Part shown: piece after piece, positions 1-13,200 of the stretch
Layout of the letters: every line of letters starts with the position of its first letter
Position numbering within the stretch: the stretch's first letter is position 1
NCBI RefSeq assembly: GCF_018991925.1
Contig: NW_024726235.1
Span: 7,978,726-8,042,725, forward strand
Direction: 5' to 3'
Source: Homarus americanus
Taxonomy: Eukaryota; Arthropoda; Malacostraca; Decapoda; Nephropidae
Length of the DNA: 64,000 nucleotides
The notes under the pieces: model-generated
What the model saw: the letters and a program-made list of their open reading frames with translations, nothing else
The model's database searches: none
Told to the model about the DNA's origin: nothing
Program-made: the position numbers and the translations under genes

Positions 1-27
1 TCTGTGAGTAACTCTGAAGGGAGTATC
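1..27 (-). CDS. Possible start of LRP1-like exon 18 (truncated by window edge)
   Basis: On the minus strand a strong pyrimidine tract and acceptor (CCTGTTCTCCAG) lie at 28-40. The 27 nt from 27 down to 1 stay open in the required phase 2, reading R-ILPSELLT. No domain motif is present in so short a stretch, so this is only a phase-compatible candidate. Confidence 0.35.
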
Positions 28-391
28 CTGGAGAACAGGAACAGGTGTGGTTCCCATCTTTTTTTACATTACATATTTGTGAACATTCTCCAAATCTGAA
101 AGCAAAGTTGGAAAGACATAATAAACTTGTTATGTTACTACAGTATACAGGGTATTTTTTTTTATTTGAGAACCCTCAATGATTACTATCATTACAATAC
201 AGTAAATTAGGACGTGCAAAAAAAAAAAAAATCTAAAATACTGTATAGTACAGTAATTATTTTTGGTTCCCGAATAAAAAAATTACCTGTATTAATATGT
301 TTTCACTGATTCAGAAGTGCAGACAATGGGGTAACAGATAATGAAACTAAACTTAGGTAATGTTGACAAATGTACCTGTAATAAACCATAC

Positions 392-527
392 CTGCAACCC
401 ATAGGACAATTCTGTTCGTCACTGTTGTCTATACAATCATCGAAGCTGTCACATACATTAACCTTGTCAATGCAGCGTCCATTCTTGCATTGAAACAAAT
501 CTTGCTTACACACTTTTTTCATCTGAC
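392..527 (-). CDS. LRP1: LRP1-like exon 17: LDLa repeat 11
   Basis: 136 nt, phase 1 to phase 2. It encodes [20 protein letters not shown] and [16 protein letters not shown], then PMGC and a split Arg codon. Acceptor TTATCAG, donor CAG|GTATGG. It is the last confidently placed exon; the transcript continues past the left edge. Confidence 0.86.
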
Positions 528-3500
528 CTGATAAGATAAAGAATGTTCAGTCAGAGACAATAATATTTTTAACATGTATCATTCTGTACAGGCACAGAGG
601 AACTCGAACATTAATTGAGTACAGTATTAATCTGTCTATGAAAACTTTAATAAACTTATCTATGGTTTCCTCTTCAAAGTATATTAAATGTGTCTACAAT
701 ACTGTATCTTCTTATTTGGTTTCAGAAAAACATAAAAATATGAAAATGTAAATAAAACTACATATCTTATACTAGTACTTAATACAAACATGTTATTTTT
801 ACTAGCCAGTGTTGTATCTAGAAATTTGTTAAAGAAAAAAAAATTATATTACCTGGTATTACACTGGCTAAAATTGTTATAGGACTTGATATATCAAACC
901 CAGTGCAAGCTCAAACTTGAATATAAGAATAAAATTATATCTAGAATAGCAGTTAGCAATGAAGTCCATAAAGTATTATAAAATAATATGGAGTTTAACT
1001 GAAAAACTGAGGTTGGGGTTACTGTACTTAACTAAGTAGTTAGGACTTTTTCTTAATGACATCGGCAGGGAATGTGCCAAGTCAACATCTTCAGTTAACT
1101 TCCCCAGATGGTTGCCATCCCTACAACGAACTACCCTGGATGATGGCCACCGTTCCTACAGCTAATTTCCACTGATAATGGCTGCTGTCCTTACAACTAA
1201 CTTCCACTGATTATGGCTGCTGTTTAAGGGTTCACCAAAAAATGTATGTAGGAGGAGAATACAGTAGAAGAGACAAAGGTGAGCATGATGATGATGTCCA
1301 CATAAGTAGTACAAATGTGTACAGCAGATCTGGAGTAATGGATACCAATGCTTTTAATTCAGTGTTACAAAACCAAAATGTAAATAAATATTGACTTAAG
1401 GGGAGAAAGATTAGGTTTACATAAAGACTCCTGAATGGAAAATGTAGGTAAATGAGGTCTACGGGTACATTGGGGGCAGGGAGACACAAGCAGCTATGCC
1501 TCTTACTGTAAAACTCACATTAGGGAACCCTGGAGCAGCTGGAAATGCATATTTGATAGGCTATAAATTTTATCAAGAACTCACTTTCAAAATACTTACA
1601 CAGTTCAGGGGATTCATCTGAGCCATCTCCACACTGGTCCTCACCATCACACACATAGCCATCCAGTATACACTTATCATTTTTGCACCTAGAGAAAAAA
1701 TGAAGGGGAACAGTGCACAAACACATGTTAGCCATGGTTCACTGCCTCTCACCTTGACTGGTGACAAGCTTCTAAAGATCCATTTTTAAGGATTTAGCTA
1801 AGATGAGGAGGCAAATTTAAATAAGGAACTAATCCTAGCAAGAGGTTACCCAGTTTTCAATCCCATAGACATTGCCACCTAGGACAGGTAATAGGTCATA
1901 AAATACCAATTTATATTTGAAGTTAAATATGTTTTGTCCTAGTTGAATCAATTAGCTAACAGACAGCTATTTTTTGGCTGATATGGAGAATGTAAACACA
2001 TATAATATATATACCATGTGTGTGTGTGTGTGTGTCAATTAGTCTTCACAAAAATCTACATTCTTTTTTCTAAAGATGAATAATATATTTAAAATAATTA
2101 ACCACAGTACATGTAGAAAACAAATGTATCTCTTTTTCACTACTTCCACATTGTACAACAGAATATTACCTGAATCTGCCTCCAGCACAAGAATGATTGG
2201 CACAAAACTCCTTGCTCTCATCACTACCATCATTGCAGTCATTTTCACCGTCGCACATCCAGGCGTTGTACACACATCCTCCGTCATTACATCGGGTGGA
2301 TTCTGGGGCACACGTTGAGCTGCAGTTCCGTTCATCTGATTCATCACTGCAGTCTGGGTCTTTATCACACACCCAGTCTCTGTGCAAGAATCATCAATAG
2401 TCATGAGGCAAAAATGTCAAACAACCATCAGGCAAAAGTGTTCAACAAGCAATATAATGAATGGTACAAGTAAAATTTAATGTAACATTCCTCAAGTATA
2501 TCAATAATTAAAATATAATCAACATAAATTACAATAATATAAAATTTACACTATAACTCCTTCATTCTTTTCTCCTAAAATAAAATGTGAAATAACACAA
2601 GAAATCTTTAAGTCAAGACAATGTACAATAGTCATATACAGGTACAACTGTACTCCACACACATGTGTATAGTAATATCTCCGTTAGCTGGAATCCCTCA
2701 AATCCGGAACTCTCCGATAGCCGGAATTGAAATTTTCTTGGAAAATTCCAAGAAAATTTTCCAAGTACTGTACCCGGAAAATTCTGGGAACGGGGAAATT
2801 TTTTTTCCGGGTTTGAGAGATGAAAATCAGGCAAATTTTCTGGAAATTATGGGAAAAATTCCTGGGATGGAGGATATTTTTCTGGGTTTGAGAGATGATG
2901 CAATGAAAATTTCTGGAACTTCCAAGAAAATTTTTCCGTTACTCGGAAAATTCCAGGTAATGAGTGACTTTTTTCCCCACTTTGAGAGAGTCGTCTTGTT
3001 ACCCAGAAATCTCTCATTCCCGTAAGTGCTCTGCACCAATTGTTCCAGGAAATGGAGATATCACTACTTAATCTCTTGTGAAATTCCATTAACCAAATAA
3101 ATACTGTATGATTTTCACCACATCAAGTGGTTTAAGTGTGTAACATTACAAAGTGGTAAAATGAGAGAGGCAAGGAGGGAAGGGAGAGAGGGAAGGAGCG
3201 AAGGAAGGAAGGAAGGAAGGAAGGAAGGAAGGAAGGAAGGGAGGGAGGAGGGAGGAGGGAGGGAAGGGAAGGGAAGGAAGGGAAGGGAAGGGAAGGGAAG
3301 GGAAGGGAAGGGAAGGGAAGACACCACCACCAGCTAACACCTTCTGAAGCCTACACACTTACTGTAAAGAAATTCATACAAACTTTTTTATAAATAGTTT
3401 GAGTGAATAAAGTAACCTGACAGTCTTTTGATCACAGTCAGTCTTTTGATATAAGCTAACTCATGAAACATTCAAAATATTTGTTCAGTACAGTAAAACA

Positions 3501-4156
3501 TGCGTTCTTTTCTTTTCCAATATTCTGTATCTGCACTGAACAAAATAACTCATACCACAACTGTGTCAACATCTCTGTTCAATCGATGAAAACACATTAC
3601 AAATATATTAACAAATGCCCAAAACCTCTCCAACACATTATATTATGTAAAATTGAATAACATATTTTCGAAGTCGCTAATTTTTATTCAATACAGTTTT
3701 CCTTTGGGTGATGAAAACTCCTTTTAAGTAATTTCACAAAAATGCATCAAGTAAATAACGGGGTAGAAAATAAAGACATGATGGCTTACTTCAATATACA
3801 GTGTGGGGGTGTTTCACACTTAAACATATTCTCACAGTTCACATCACACTTGGTCTCGTCGCTGCTATCTGCACAGTTAGGAGAGCCATCACAGTGATAC
3901 TTCTTGGCAATGCATCTGTGGAAAATGTAAATGATGTTACTGTATTTTTAATTGATACCAAAGTTAAAAAGAAAATATTAGTATGGTTGGCTTCATTACA
4001 TCCTGATTAAGTTTCATCAAAAAATCTATATCATGACTCTATATGTAAACCATGTTGTCAATGATACACAAAATGAAATAAAAAAATACACACCAGGGAT
4101 TGACACTAGCAGCTGACCTTTATACAGTACTACAGCTTATTGACACAAACAGCTGG

Positions 4157-4238
<82 letters not shown>

Positions 4239-7200
4239 CAGGTGCCTAGCAAATGTAATAAACTTGCCTTACAGACAAAATTCAGCTAACTGTATACCAA
4301 GCTATTTACACAGACTTTTTCTGGCCCCTTCTGAAAGTGCATAAGAGTAAGTTCTACAGTAAATCAACAATTAACAGAACTATGCATTCCATATAAAGCT
4401 ATATAATTTTTTTGCTCTTCATTGGCAACGTATCAAAGGAATACTGTACAAACCTGCCATCATCACAACGAAACTCGCTTTCACTGCAGTTTCTTACAGG
4501 ACAACCTTCTTCATCTGATCCATCCAAGCAATCATTTTCACCGTCACATTTCCACCGTACAGGGATACACCTGGAGAAAAGATACAGAAATATACCTAAA
4601 CAGAAACATCAACTTTGTTTCATGCATTTGTTTACCCTACACAGATCTCATGTTTCGTGGTGAATTTACTGAGGCAAGGTCTGCGGACTGCAGTTAAAAT
4701 TTTTTACTATTTACTGGTTGGTGCAAGAGTAAATATCTCCTACAAATCATAATGTTATTAAAATGTAGTACTGTATAAAAGAAGTGCCCTTTTCTCTCTC
4801 CCTAAAGATCTCAGCATCAGTTTACACATGTGCAGTGTCCTACTAATTTTTTCTTTTCTTTTTTCTGTATTATCCCTTAAAAGTTTGCACTTCACATATT
4901 TGTGGTTCATGGGGATTTTCAAGAACATAATCCTCATGAATGGAAGGGCCTTGATGTAATATACAACTAAGAAGAAACAGCCATCTAAAGAGATTGTGAA
5001 ACAGGTTACTGCTTAAAAGTCAAACAAAAGTGTTGCAATTTAAACGAAAATCAAATGTGTCAAATCTCAAAAATTCTCAAATGAGTTAATGCCATGATTT
5101 TAATTATTTATTTCTGTAAGAAACAAGGTGTTAGGTTAATGAACAGTACTTCATATAGTCCATACTTCATATTATCACACTTGAACTGTGACACATCACA
5201 AGAGTGCGTCTGGTAGCAGTCATCCCCTTCGTCCTCCCTTCCTGGACAATCAAATTCCCCATCACACTTCCAGGAGCGGGGGATACACCGGCCATTGTTA
5301 CACCTGTTGGTATTAATTCAAGTTTTTGGTTATTATTGATTGTATAGAAGTACAGGTAATCATATAATCTTTATCAATGTACTTCAGTACCATTGTTATC
5401 CCTCTTGGTAATCATTATATATATACTTTCCCTGTTTAATGACTATACAGTATTGAGAAGATAAAAAATATATCTATATCCTGTATACTGTATGTACTGT
5501 ATACATAAACAATCAGAAGTGATATCACAGACAGACAGACACAGAGTTATACATTAAGACTGAGCAGAAACTTGCCTGAAGTTTTCCTGAGGGCACAGGC
5601 GGGTGCTACACTCAGCCATTTCATCAGAATTATCAGGACAGTCCTGCTCACCATCACACACCCACACCTATGGATTATAACAATAAGTAGAAAAAAAGGG
5701 GGAAAAGAATAAGAGAAACAGTAGATCCTTGAATATGTATCATATAAAATTTATAAAAAGAGCTTAAAGATAATTCAGATGGCCACCAAAGAGGTGCAGT
5801 TATCTGCTTCCCAAGGAATTGGATAAGCATGTCCCTAACTCTTGTCTGTAAAGACTTAACTTGCCATCAAACACTGGAACTGACAGTACGGTATTTGTCT
5901 TCTGCATAGGATAACATAAGGTTCCTCATAAACTGAAGTACCTGTATATATATTTTTCAGCTGGAGGACTGACCAACCCATTTCTAGTATCTCACATGAG
6001 ACCCAACCATTGAAAATGGTGATAATGAGAAACCCAGGGTTTTCCTAATTTATTTAAAAGCCAGGTCTAGCCAACCTAGAAGTTAATACTTGGGCATCAC
6101 TGTTTACTTTCTCCTGATGTATGCCTAGAACAAGACAATCATATACAGTACTGCGGGAAGAATGAAAATGGCATGGACGGGGAGCAGCATGGATGGGTGG
6201 CTTCCGCCCCCAGGAACCTTTTAACACGTCTTTATGCAATTTTACCATAATTCCCACATTACATATATTTAGGTTCATTTGGTGCTGGGTTGATATAACA
6301 TTATCATAAAATAATCAAATCCCCCCCCCCCAAAAAAATAATCTTACACTTAACCCTATACGAGTCATTGCGTTGTATTAAACTCCTGGTCTTTCGTTAA
6401 CAAAACACTAACAGCTTAATGTCCTAACTCCCTCACCATGTTAACAACACTTACCATCTGCCATGCTTACCAAACAACTGTGTTCAGTACGTCAAAAATA
6501 TTGTACAGTACAGTACAGTAGTGTATGTATCAGCATTAAATAAATAATAATGTGGTGTATATTATGCATCTGCATATTCCCTGGTTTATTCATTAATCAG
6601 TTTTCTAAGTGCACAAATAGACAAATTGAGCCATCACATTACATAGGTAATAAAAAATGCTGTTAGGAATACTTCTCCATAGCAAATACTATACATTATT
6701 TTATAATGACCCCCATTGTAAGCGGATTTGCTGAAAGCTCTCTCTCTCCAGGAACACTTCCTGAGTGAATACCTTCTAACACAGCTTATCCTTTTATTTT
6801 CAAGTCAAATTACAATTATGTTGTATTTTTTTTCCATTATTGATGATGCTTACATAGGCAGTTTCTTAGTTCTCATAATTAGTAGCTCTTGTTAGGCTTA
6901 TAAAATATCTGATTGGACCACTGTACAGGTAAAGTATTCAGTGAGCAAGTATCTTTTCATAAGCATATTTTTAATGTTACCCATTGCTTAAAACCCTCAA
7001 GTATCCCCATTAAAGACAATACGTACTCTACAAAAAATTTCATGTAAATGAGCATCGGTAGCAAGGTGCAGCAAACTGATACAATACGTATGAAGGTAGG
7101 ACCCGACTGAGACACATGCAGCGTGCGGTGCGACACCCACACACAGATGTTCAACTGCACATGTGAACACACAAACTGTCCAGATTGATGCTGGATTTTT

Positions 7201-10200
7201 CAGATCTTTAAAAACATATCTAGGGAATAATGGGGTGGTCTGAAGCACTTCAGAAAGTTCGAAAAAAGAGAATTCCAGTGTATTTAAGTCTGATGTATAG
7301 AGGTTCTACTGTAGCTTAACCAAGCAAAAACTCTTTTCCCTAACTAAAAGCTGAGAATTATCTAAATTGCATATAAATTTGAACATGCCAGAAAGCAAAT
7401 GCTTCTCTTTAAATCCCACATCACCTGCTGAATATTAATCATCCTGAACTTGATGCCAAGAATTCATTCATATTCATTCAGACATTTGAGATCTTGAATG
7501 GCTCTATAACCTCCTGAGGCCTTTGGCAATTGACACAACTCTGAATGTTAAGAATCAAGAGGTCAGCAACTATCTAGCTTCCTGCAGCACTGCAAGAAAA
7601 TAAATAAATTAGAAAACTAGGAGGAAAAGAACATGAAAGTTAAAAAGTTATTGGGCAGTGAGTGGATGGAGGTCTGCTCAGGTTGCATGGAGATTCTGAG
7701 GAATTGGGAGAGAAAGGTTAGTATAAAGTGTATAATTCAGAAGTGGAGGGTAAGAGGGGAAAGAGGAAGGCCAAAAAATGAAAGGATGAAGTATATGATA
7801 CATTAGAAGTGAGGAGAAAGGACATCCAGGAACCAGCAGAATTACAGATGAGCAGAGAGCATGCTAATGAGTGGTTTTTAGAGAAGGATATGCTGCTGAT
7901 GGCTAATGTTAAGCGAGAGGCTGATGTGACACCCGAAACCAGACTTGAGGCCTGACTGTGAAAGGGAAGTTACATAACCACAGCAGAACACAAGGCTTAG
8001 AAAATTGCAGAGATGACCAACCTTGGGTATACACTTTGTGTTATTGCATGAAAACCAATCAGCTGAGCAGGATGGTGGTGGGCAATCCTGTTCATCAAAT
8101 CCTCCAGGACAATCAGGTGTTCTGTCACACTGGCGACTGCCAGCGATGCAAAAAGCACGTGAACCATTGTATGCTGGACACTTAAACTGTGACAGCACAC
8201 AGTGGTACTGAAAATATCCAAATAGTTATTTCAACAAACATTTGTGCATTAATATATAGTCTTTCACTATGATACAGAAAATTCATTAACAAAGTCATTT
8301 AGGGTAAAAAGTTTTAATATTAAATTACTTCCTCTTCCCATAATATATGGTAGTGTATGCATGACTGTTGTGAATCCAAGAATACTGTAATACAAAACAG
8401 CATTTGACATAAAAAAAAAAATATATTGTTACAAATGCCTGATCCAGGTCTTGCCCACCTCATCACAATTTGGTTCATCAGAGCCATCCTTGCAGTGATC
8501 TTGGTTGTCACAGATAAGTGAGGGATGTATGCAGTTAGTATTATTACACTGGAACTGGCCGGGTGTGCAAGTGTACTCTCGGCAATCAGGCGGTTCATCA
8601 GACTTGTCACCACAGTCATCCTGGCGAGTTAAAATCATTAGAACAATGATGGTAGAAATACTTTCTATTTCCATGTATTCAAAGCCTCTGTCAAATGTAA
8701 TTTTTTGCACTGGAGAGTTCTCTACACCACTGTCAAAAGTAGAGGATATTCTTTAATAAATTTAGATTAATAGAATTGTCATTTTAAGCTTTACTCAACT
8801 TAAGGAAAAAATTTACCTGGGTGTCACACTTCCACCAAAATGGAATGCACTTGTAAGTAGATTCGCAAACAAACATAGAGTTGAGGCAGTTACTATGACA
8901 GGACACACCATCTTCACTCAGGAGGAAGTTCTCAGGGCATGTGCAAGTCTTGCCACCATCAGGGGCCAGAAGACACATGGTGTCACATCCTCCATTGTTT
9001 TCACAAGGGTTGTTTGCCACTGTCATAAAAATGAGACTTGGGGATTAAAAATACATAAAAAATGACTGGAATGTTAAGGTCTATGTGAAAGATGTCAATT
9101 CACTGTTTCTGCTGTTTAAAAAAAAAAAAAAAAAAATCAGGTTTCCGTGACCATAAACTTGATACACCAACAGGTGGCAATGGAGTCGCGTGTGATGCCT
9201 GGTGAGGTGCTTGTAAGTTATTACTGTACTGTAAAGTCGCAGTCATATCAACAATAAAAAAAAAAATTAAATAAATATAATTATAAATATAAATATAAAT
9301 ATAAAAATAAAAATAAATATATAAATATATATAAATATATACAAGAAAGAACTACCGGGAGTAAAGCTAGCCCTAGAAATTTCGAGTGGATGGCCATGGT
9401 TGCCAATCCTCAGACATGAGGTTGTCACCTTGATTGATAAACTTATACTAGTGTACAGTCCATAAACAGACTGTATTTATAAATATCTTTAGAACTGTAA
9501 TAATACCTTAGGGTGTATCTTAAATAAAAATGCAGAACTAGGTACCAGATAAATTGTTCATATAGTATTCCTAAACACATGAATGCCTCAATTATTTCAA
9601 GTACACAGGATTATTTTGTATTGGGAGGGAGGAGTGTGCTGCTGGGCAAAATCTTGGTTATCACAGAATTTTCACTGTTCCATTATCATCATGAACATTG
9701 ATGATGATGGAACAGTGGAAATTCTGCTATAATCACCGTTCCAGACCATTTAATACAATAATTAGTTAGGTAAATTGATGCAATACTGCATTTTATACCT
9801 GAAGCAACTGAATCCTAAAATTTTGCTGTGTAAATGTTCAGAATTGTATTAAAAACATCTGAAGTTCAAAATACTGATCCTGGGTGCAATAAAAGTGAGT
9901 GAAAGACAGCGAGCAAAGGGAGCATATGTGTTTGTTTCTGATCAGCCACTGTGTATTATCATGAAAAAGATCTAAATGAATGAAGAAGAGAATAAAAGTT
10001 ACAGTAACTTACACGGTTGTTGTCTGAAGGGATGGTAAATATGGATGTCCATTGGACTGTGAACAGCATTATATATATTTTGGGTGTCCTTGCCAGAGTA
10101 CTTTTTTGATCGCAAGACACTCTTCAGCTCCCAGTCGGTCCAGTACAAATAGTCTTCAAAGACAGTGATGGCGAAGATGTGCTGCACATGTTTGGGTGCT

Positions 10201-13200
10201 GTGTCTAAGGAAGAAGGAAAACAGCCCGTGTTAAGAGAATATGTCTAGCAACTTTCTATTTACTGTACAGTCAGCCAAAGATGCACCGACCCCACCCTGG
10301 ATCTCATGCTCGCAATTTTACCTGGCACTACTTGGTAAAAGAAGGCTGTATGTAAAGGTGATTGTGATTGGTGGATCTGTTTTTGGCTGTGTCACTGTCA
10401 GGATAATTATTAAACAAACCAAAGGTCGAATTTTTATAATAATAAACTATTCATTGTTATTTAAGATCATTAGAAGTTTCCAAATTTTTGTATACGTATT
10501 TGCTTAAATAATGAAGAAAATTATATTAATGAATTGGCAACTCAACTACAACCACAGCTGCCACAAGATTCTCACATCAAATTTTCTTCATTACTTAAAC
10601 AAATATACAAACATCAGGAAACTTTATGACCTTAAATAACAATGAATAGTTTATTATAATAAAAAAATTCTACCTTTGGTTTCTTTAATATTTATCCTGA
10701 CAGTGATACAGCCGGAAGCAGATCCACCAATCACAATCACCTTTACATACAGCCTTCCTTTACCAAATAGTGCCAGGTAAATTTGTGAGCACGAGGCCCA
10801 GGGTGGGGTCGGTGCATCTTTGGCTGACTGTACATTGATCCTCCACATGTTTTTATAATCTTTGAGATATTAATATATATACAGTACCATTTTTTGTGAT
10901 TATGATACTCAACTATGAGGAAACCTAGGAAGGTAACATCCATCTAATTTGTGACAAACTTTAGCTTCAACCTGAAGGTGAAGTATTAAATCTTTGACAC
11001 AAGTACATTAATTATAAACTTGTATGTAATAAACTTAGCATAAAATTACAATAAGAGAGACCATTACCTCTATCACTAATGATCCTGATGTTCTTCCCTT
11101 CAAGATCTGAATGGGCAATATAGTCCTGGTGAGCGTCAGCCCAAAAAAGTTCATTGGTTGCATACGAGATGGTGAGAGCATTAGGCCAACCCAGAGAAGA
11201 ATTAACAATGATCCGTTGATGTGAACCATCCATTCCGGCCTTACCAATATGGGGTTGGTTTCCCCAATCTGTCCAGAACATATTACTGTAAAAAGAAGAC
11301 ATATTGAATTATTGTATATAAAATTTTGGTGAACTGTGTACTACAGTACAACTCATCAATGCATCTGAAAATATTTCTTACTGCAGATGCTAAAAAAGTT
11401 TAAAAGTGTACTGAGGAATTCCTACTAACCCATGGAATGGGTCAAGAACAATAGCTCTTGGATCTTGCAGGCCTTTATCAATGAGAACCTTCCTGTACTG
11501 GCCATCTAACTTGCACACCTCAATGGTGTCTTTGCCCTTGTCACACCAGTACAAGTTACGTCCAACCCAGTCCAGAGCAATTCCATCAGGACTCTGGGCA
11601 GCTGAATGTAGTACCTAAAAAAATATTGCCACACATTAAATTCATTCAAAGCAAAAACCACACACAAATATAAACAACAAAGGGGTGAACAAGAACTGGT
11701 CAAAAGTTACACAAGCATGGGTCAGCTTGAAAGTAAAATATTTCTGGTGTGTGAACCACAGTTTTATACAGGTTTATAAAGAGTGGGGCTATCAATTATT
11801 AAAGTCTAGTCACAAACTAATTTGTATAGAAATGCTATAAATTGCCAAAGATATAAATATCTTACAATGGGTTGGCTGTTGTTACACATCTTCTTCACTG
11901 ATGATGAGAGGTGAGTCACATCTGACCAATAGATGCAGTTCTCCACAAAATCATAGTCAAGGCCAACAGCATTGGTCAAGTTGGCAACCAGCAGTCTACT
12001 GTTTGTTCCATCAATATTTATTTCACGAATGTAATAGCGATTGGTGAATATGAGTTTGGGTTTCACCGCTGAAAATAAAATCAAGGATCGTCACAGAGTC
12101 CCATTTTGTATCCGAGTCACACCATGTACTCATGATTATACCCATTACATCAACCCAGCCTAACCCTAAACATTGACGGTTGGAACGAATTTAAACAATT
12201 ACAACAACACTTCCACTGCAATCCTAGTCCTCAAAAAGTGCTGAGAATTTATCAAGTCTTGATGTTACAGCAGCTGACATATACATTTTTTTTATTTCAT
12301 TGTCAACCATACTGAATTTCCAACACAAGGCCTCAGTACATCTGGATTGCGGCAAAAAAACCCCAGGGTGGAGAATTTCCAGTTTACTGACTATTCAGGG
12401 TTATACATACATCAATGTCCAGGGTGAGTCTGGGATGCAACTTTAGACATGATACATCACATATCTCCTTGGCATGGCTATACAAAATATATATTTACAC
12501 AACTACTGCACTGTAATTTCATGACTAGGAAACAAGCATCAAATACTCATTTCAACGATGTAAAATCATTTCAATTATTATAGTAATAGGCAATTATGAA
12601 TTTCTTTATAACTTCTATAAAATTCTTATTTCACAGCTCTTTTTATTATGATACTTACTGGAGTTTGCTCTGCACTTGTGGCCATCTTGCTCTGATATGT
12701 AACCAGTGGCACAGATACACTTGTAGGAGCCCAAAGTATTGTGACAGATGTGTGGGCACGGAAAGTCTGCACACTCATTAATATCCTCACACAATTTGGA
12801 GTCTTTTGGATCAATGGCAAAGCCTTCGTTGCATTCACAAGCATAACCAATTTTCTTATCAATACATTTATGAGCACAGACTGCACGAGTCTGATTACAC
12901 TCATTGATGTCTAGAAAGAAGAGAAAAGTTTACTAATTATGTGAGAATAATGCCTCATCTATTAGTAAAACAAATACCTGTAATGTGAAATGGAAGATTA
13001 TACTGCACTCAATAATTAAAAACTGCATCCAAAAACATGGACTGATCCTGAAATCCCATTTTATAATCAAGTTAGGATTGCACACCTCTGTATAGTGAGC
13101 AAGGCCTGAGACTATATACTGTACTGTATATCCCTATATCTCTAGTTCTGTGGGACTAGATATATAGGGAGTTACCAAGCGCTCAAACCTGGTCAACCCC

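Noticed and set aside
392..9019. Vitellogenin receptor identity
   Set aside because: A single propeller before the second LDLa cluster would fit, but eleven or more LDLa repeats and the close LRP1-type wording of propeller and repeat 1 favour LRP1. Not fully excluded.
10241..10848. Two opposing frames with similar peptides ([11 protein letters not shown]...), possible gene pair
   Set aside because: They are the two inverted arms of the foldback element.
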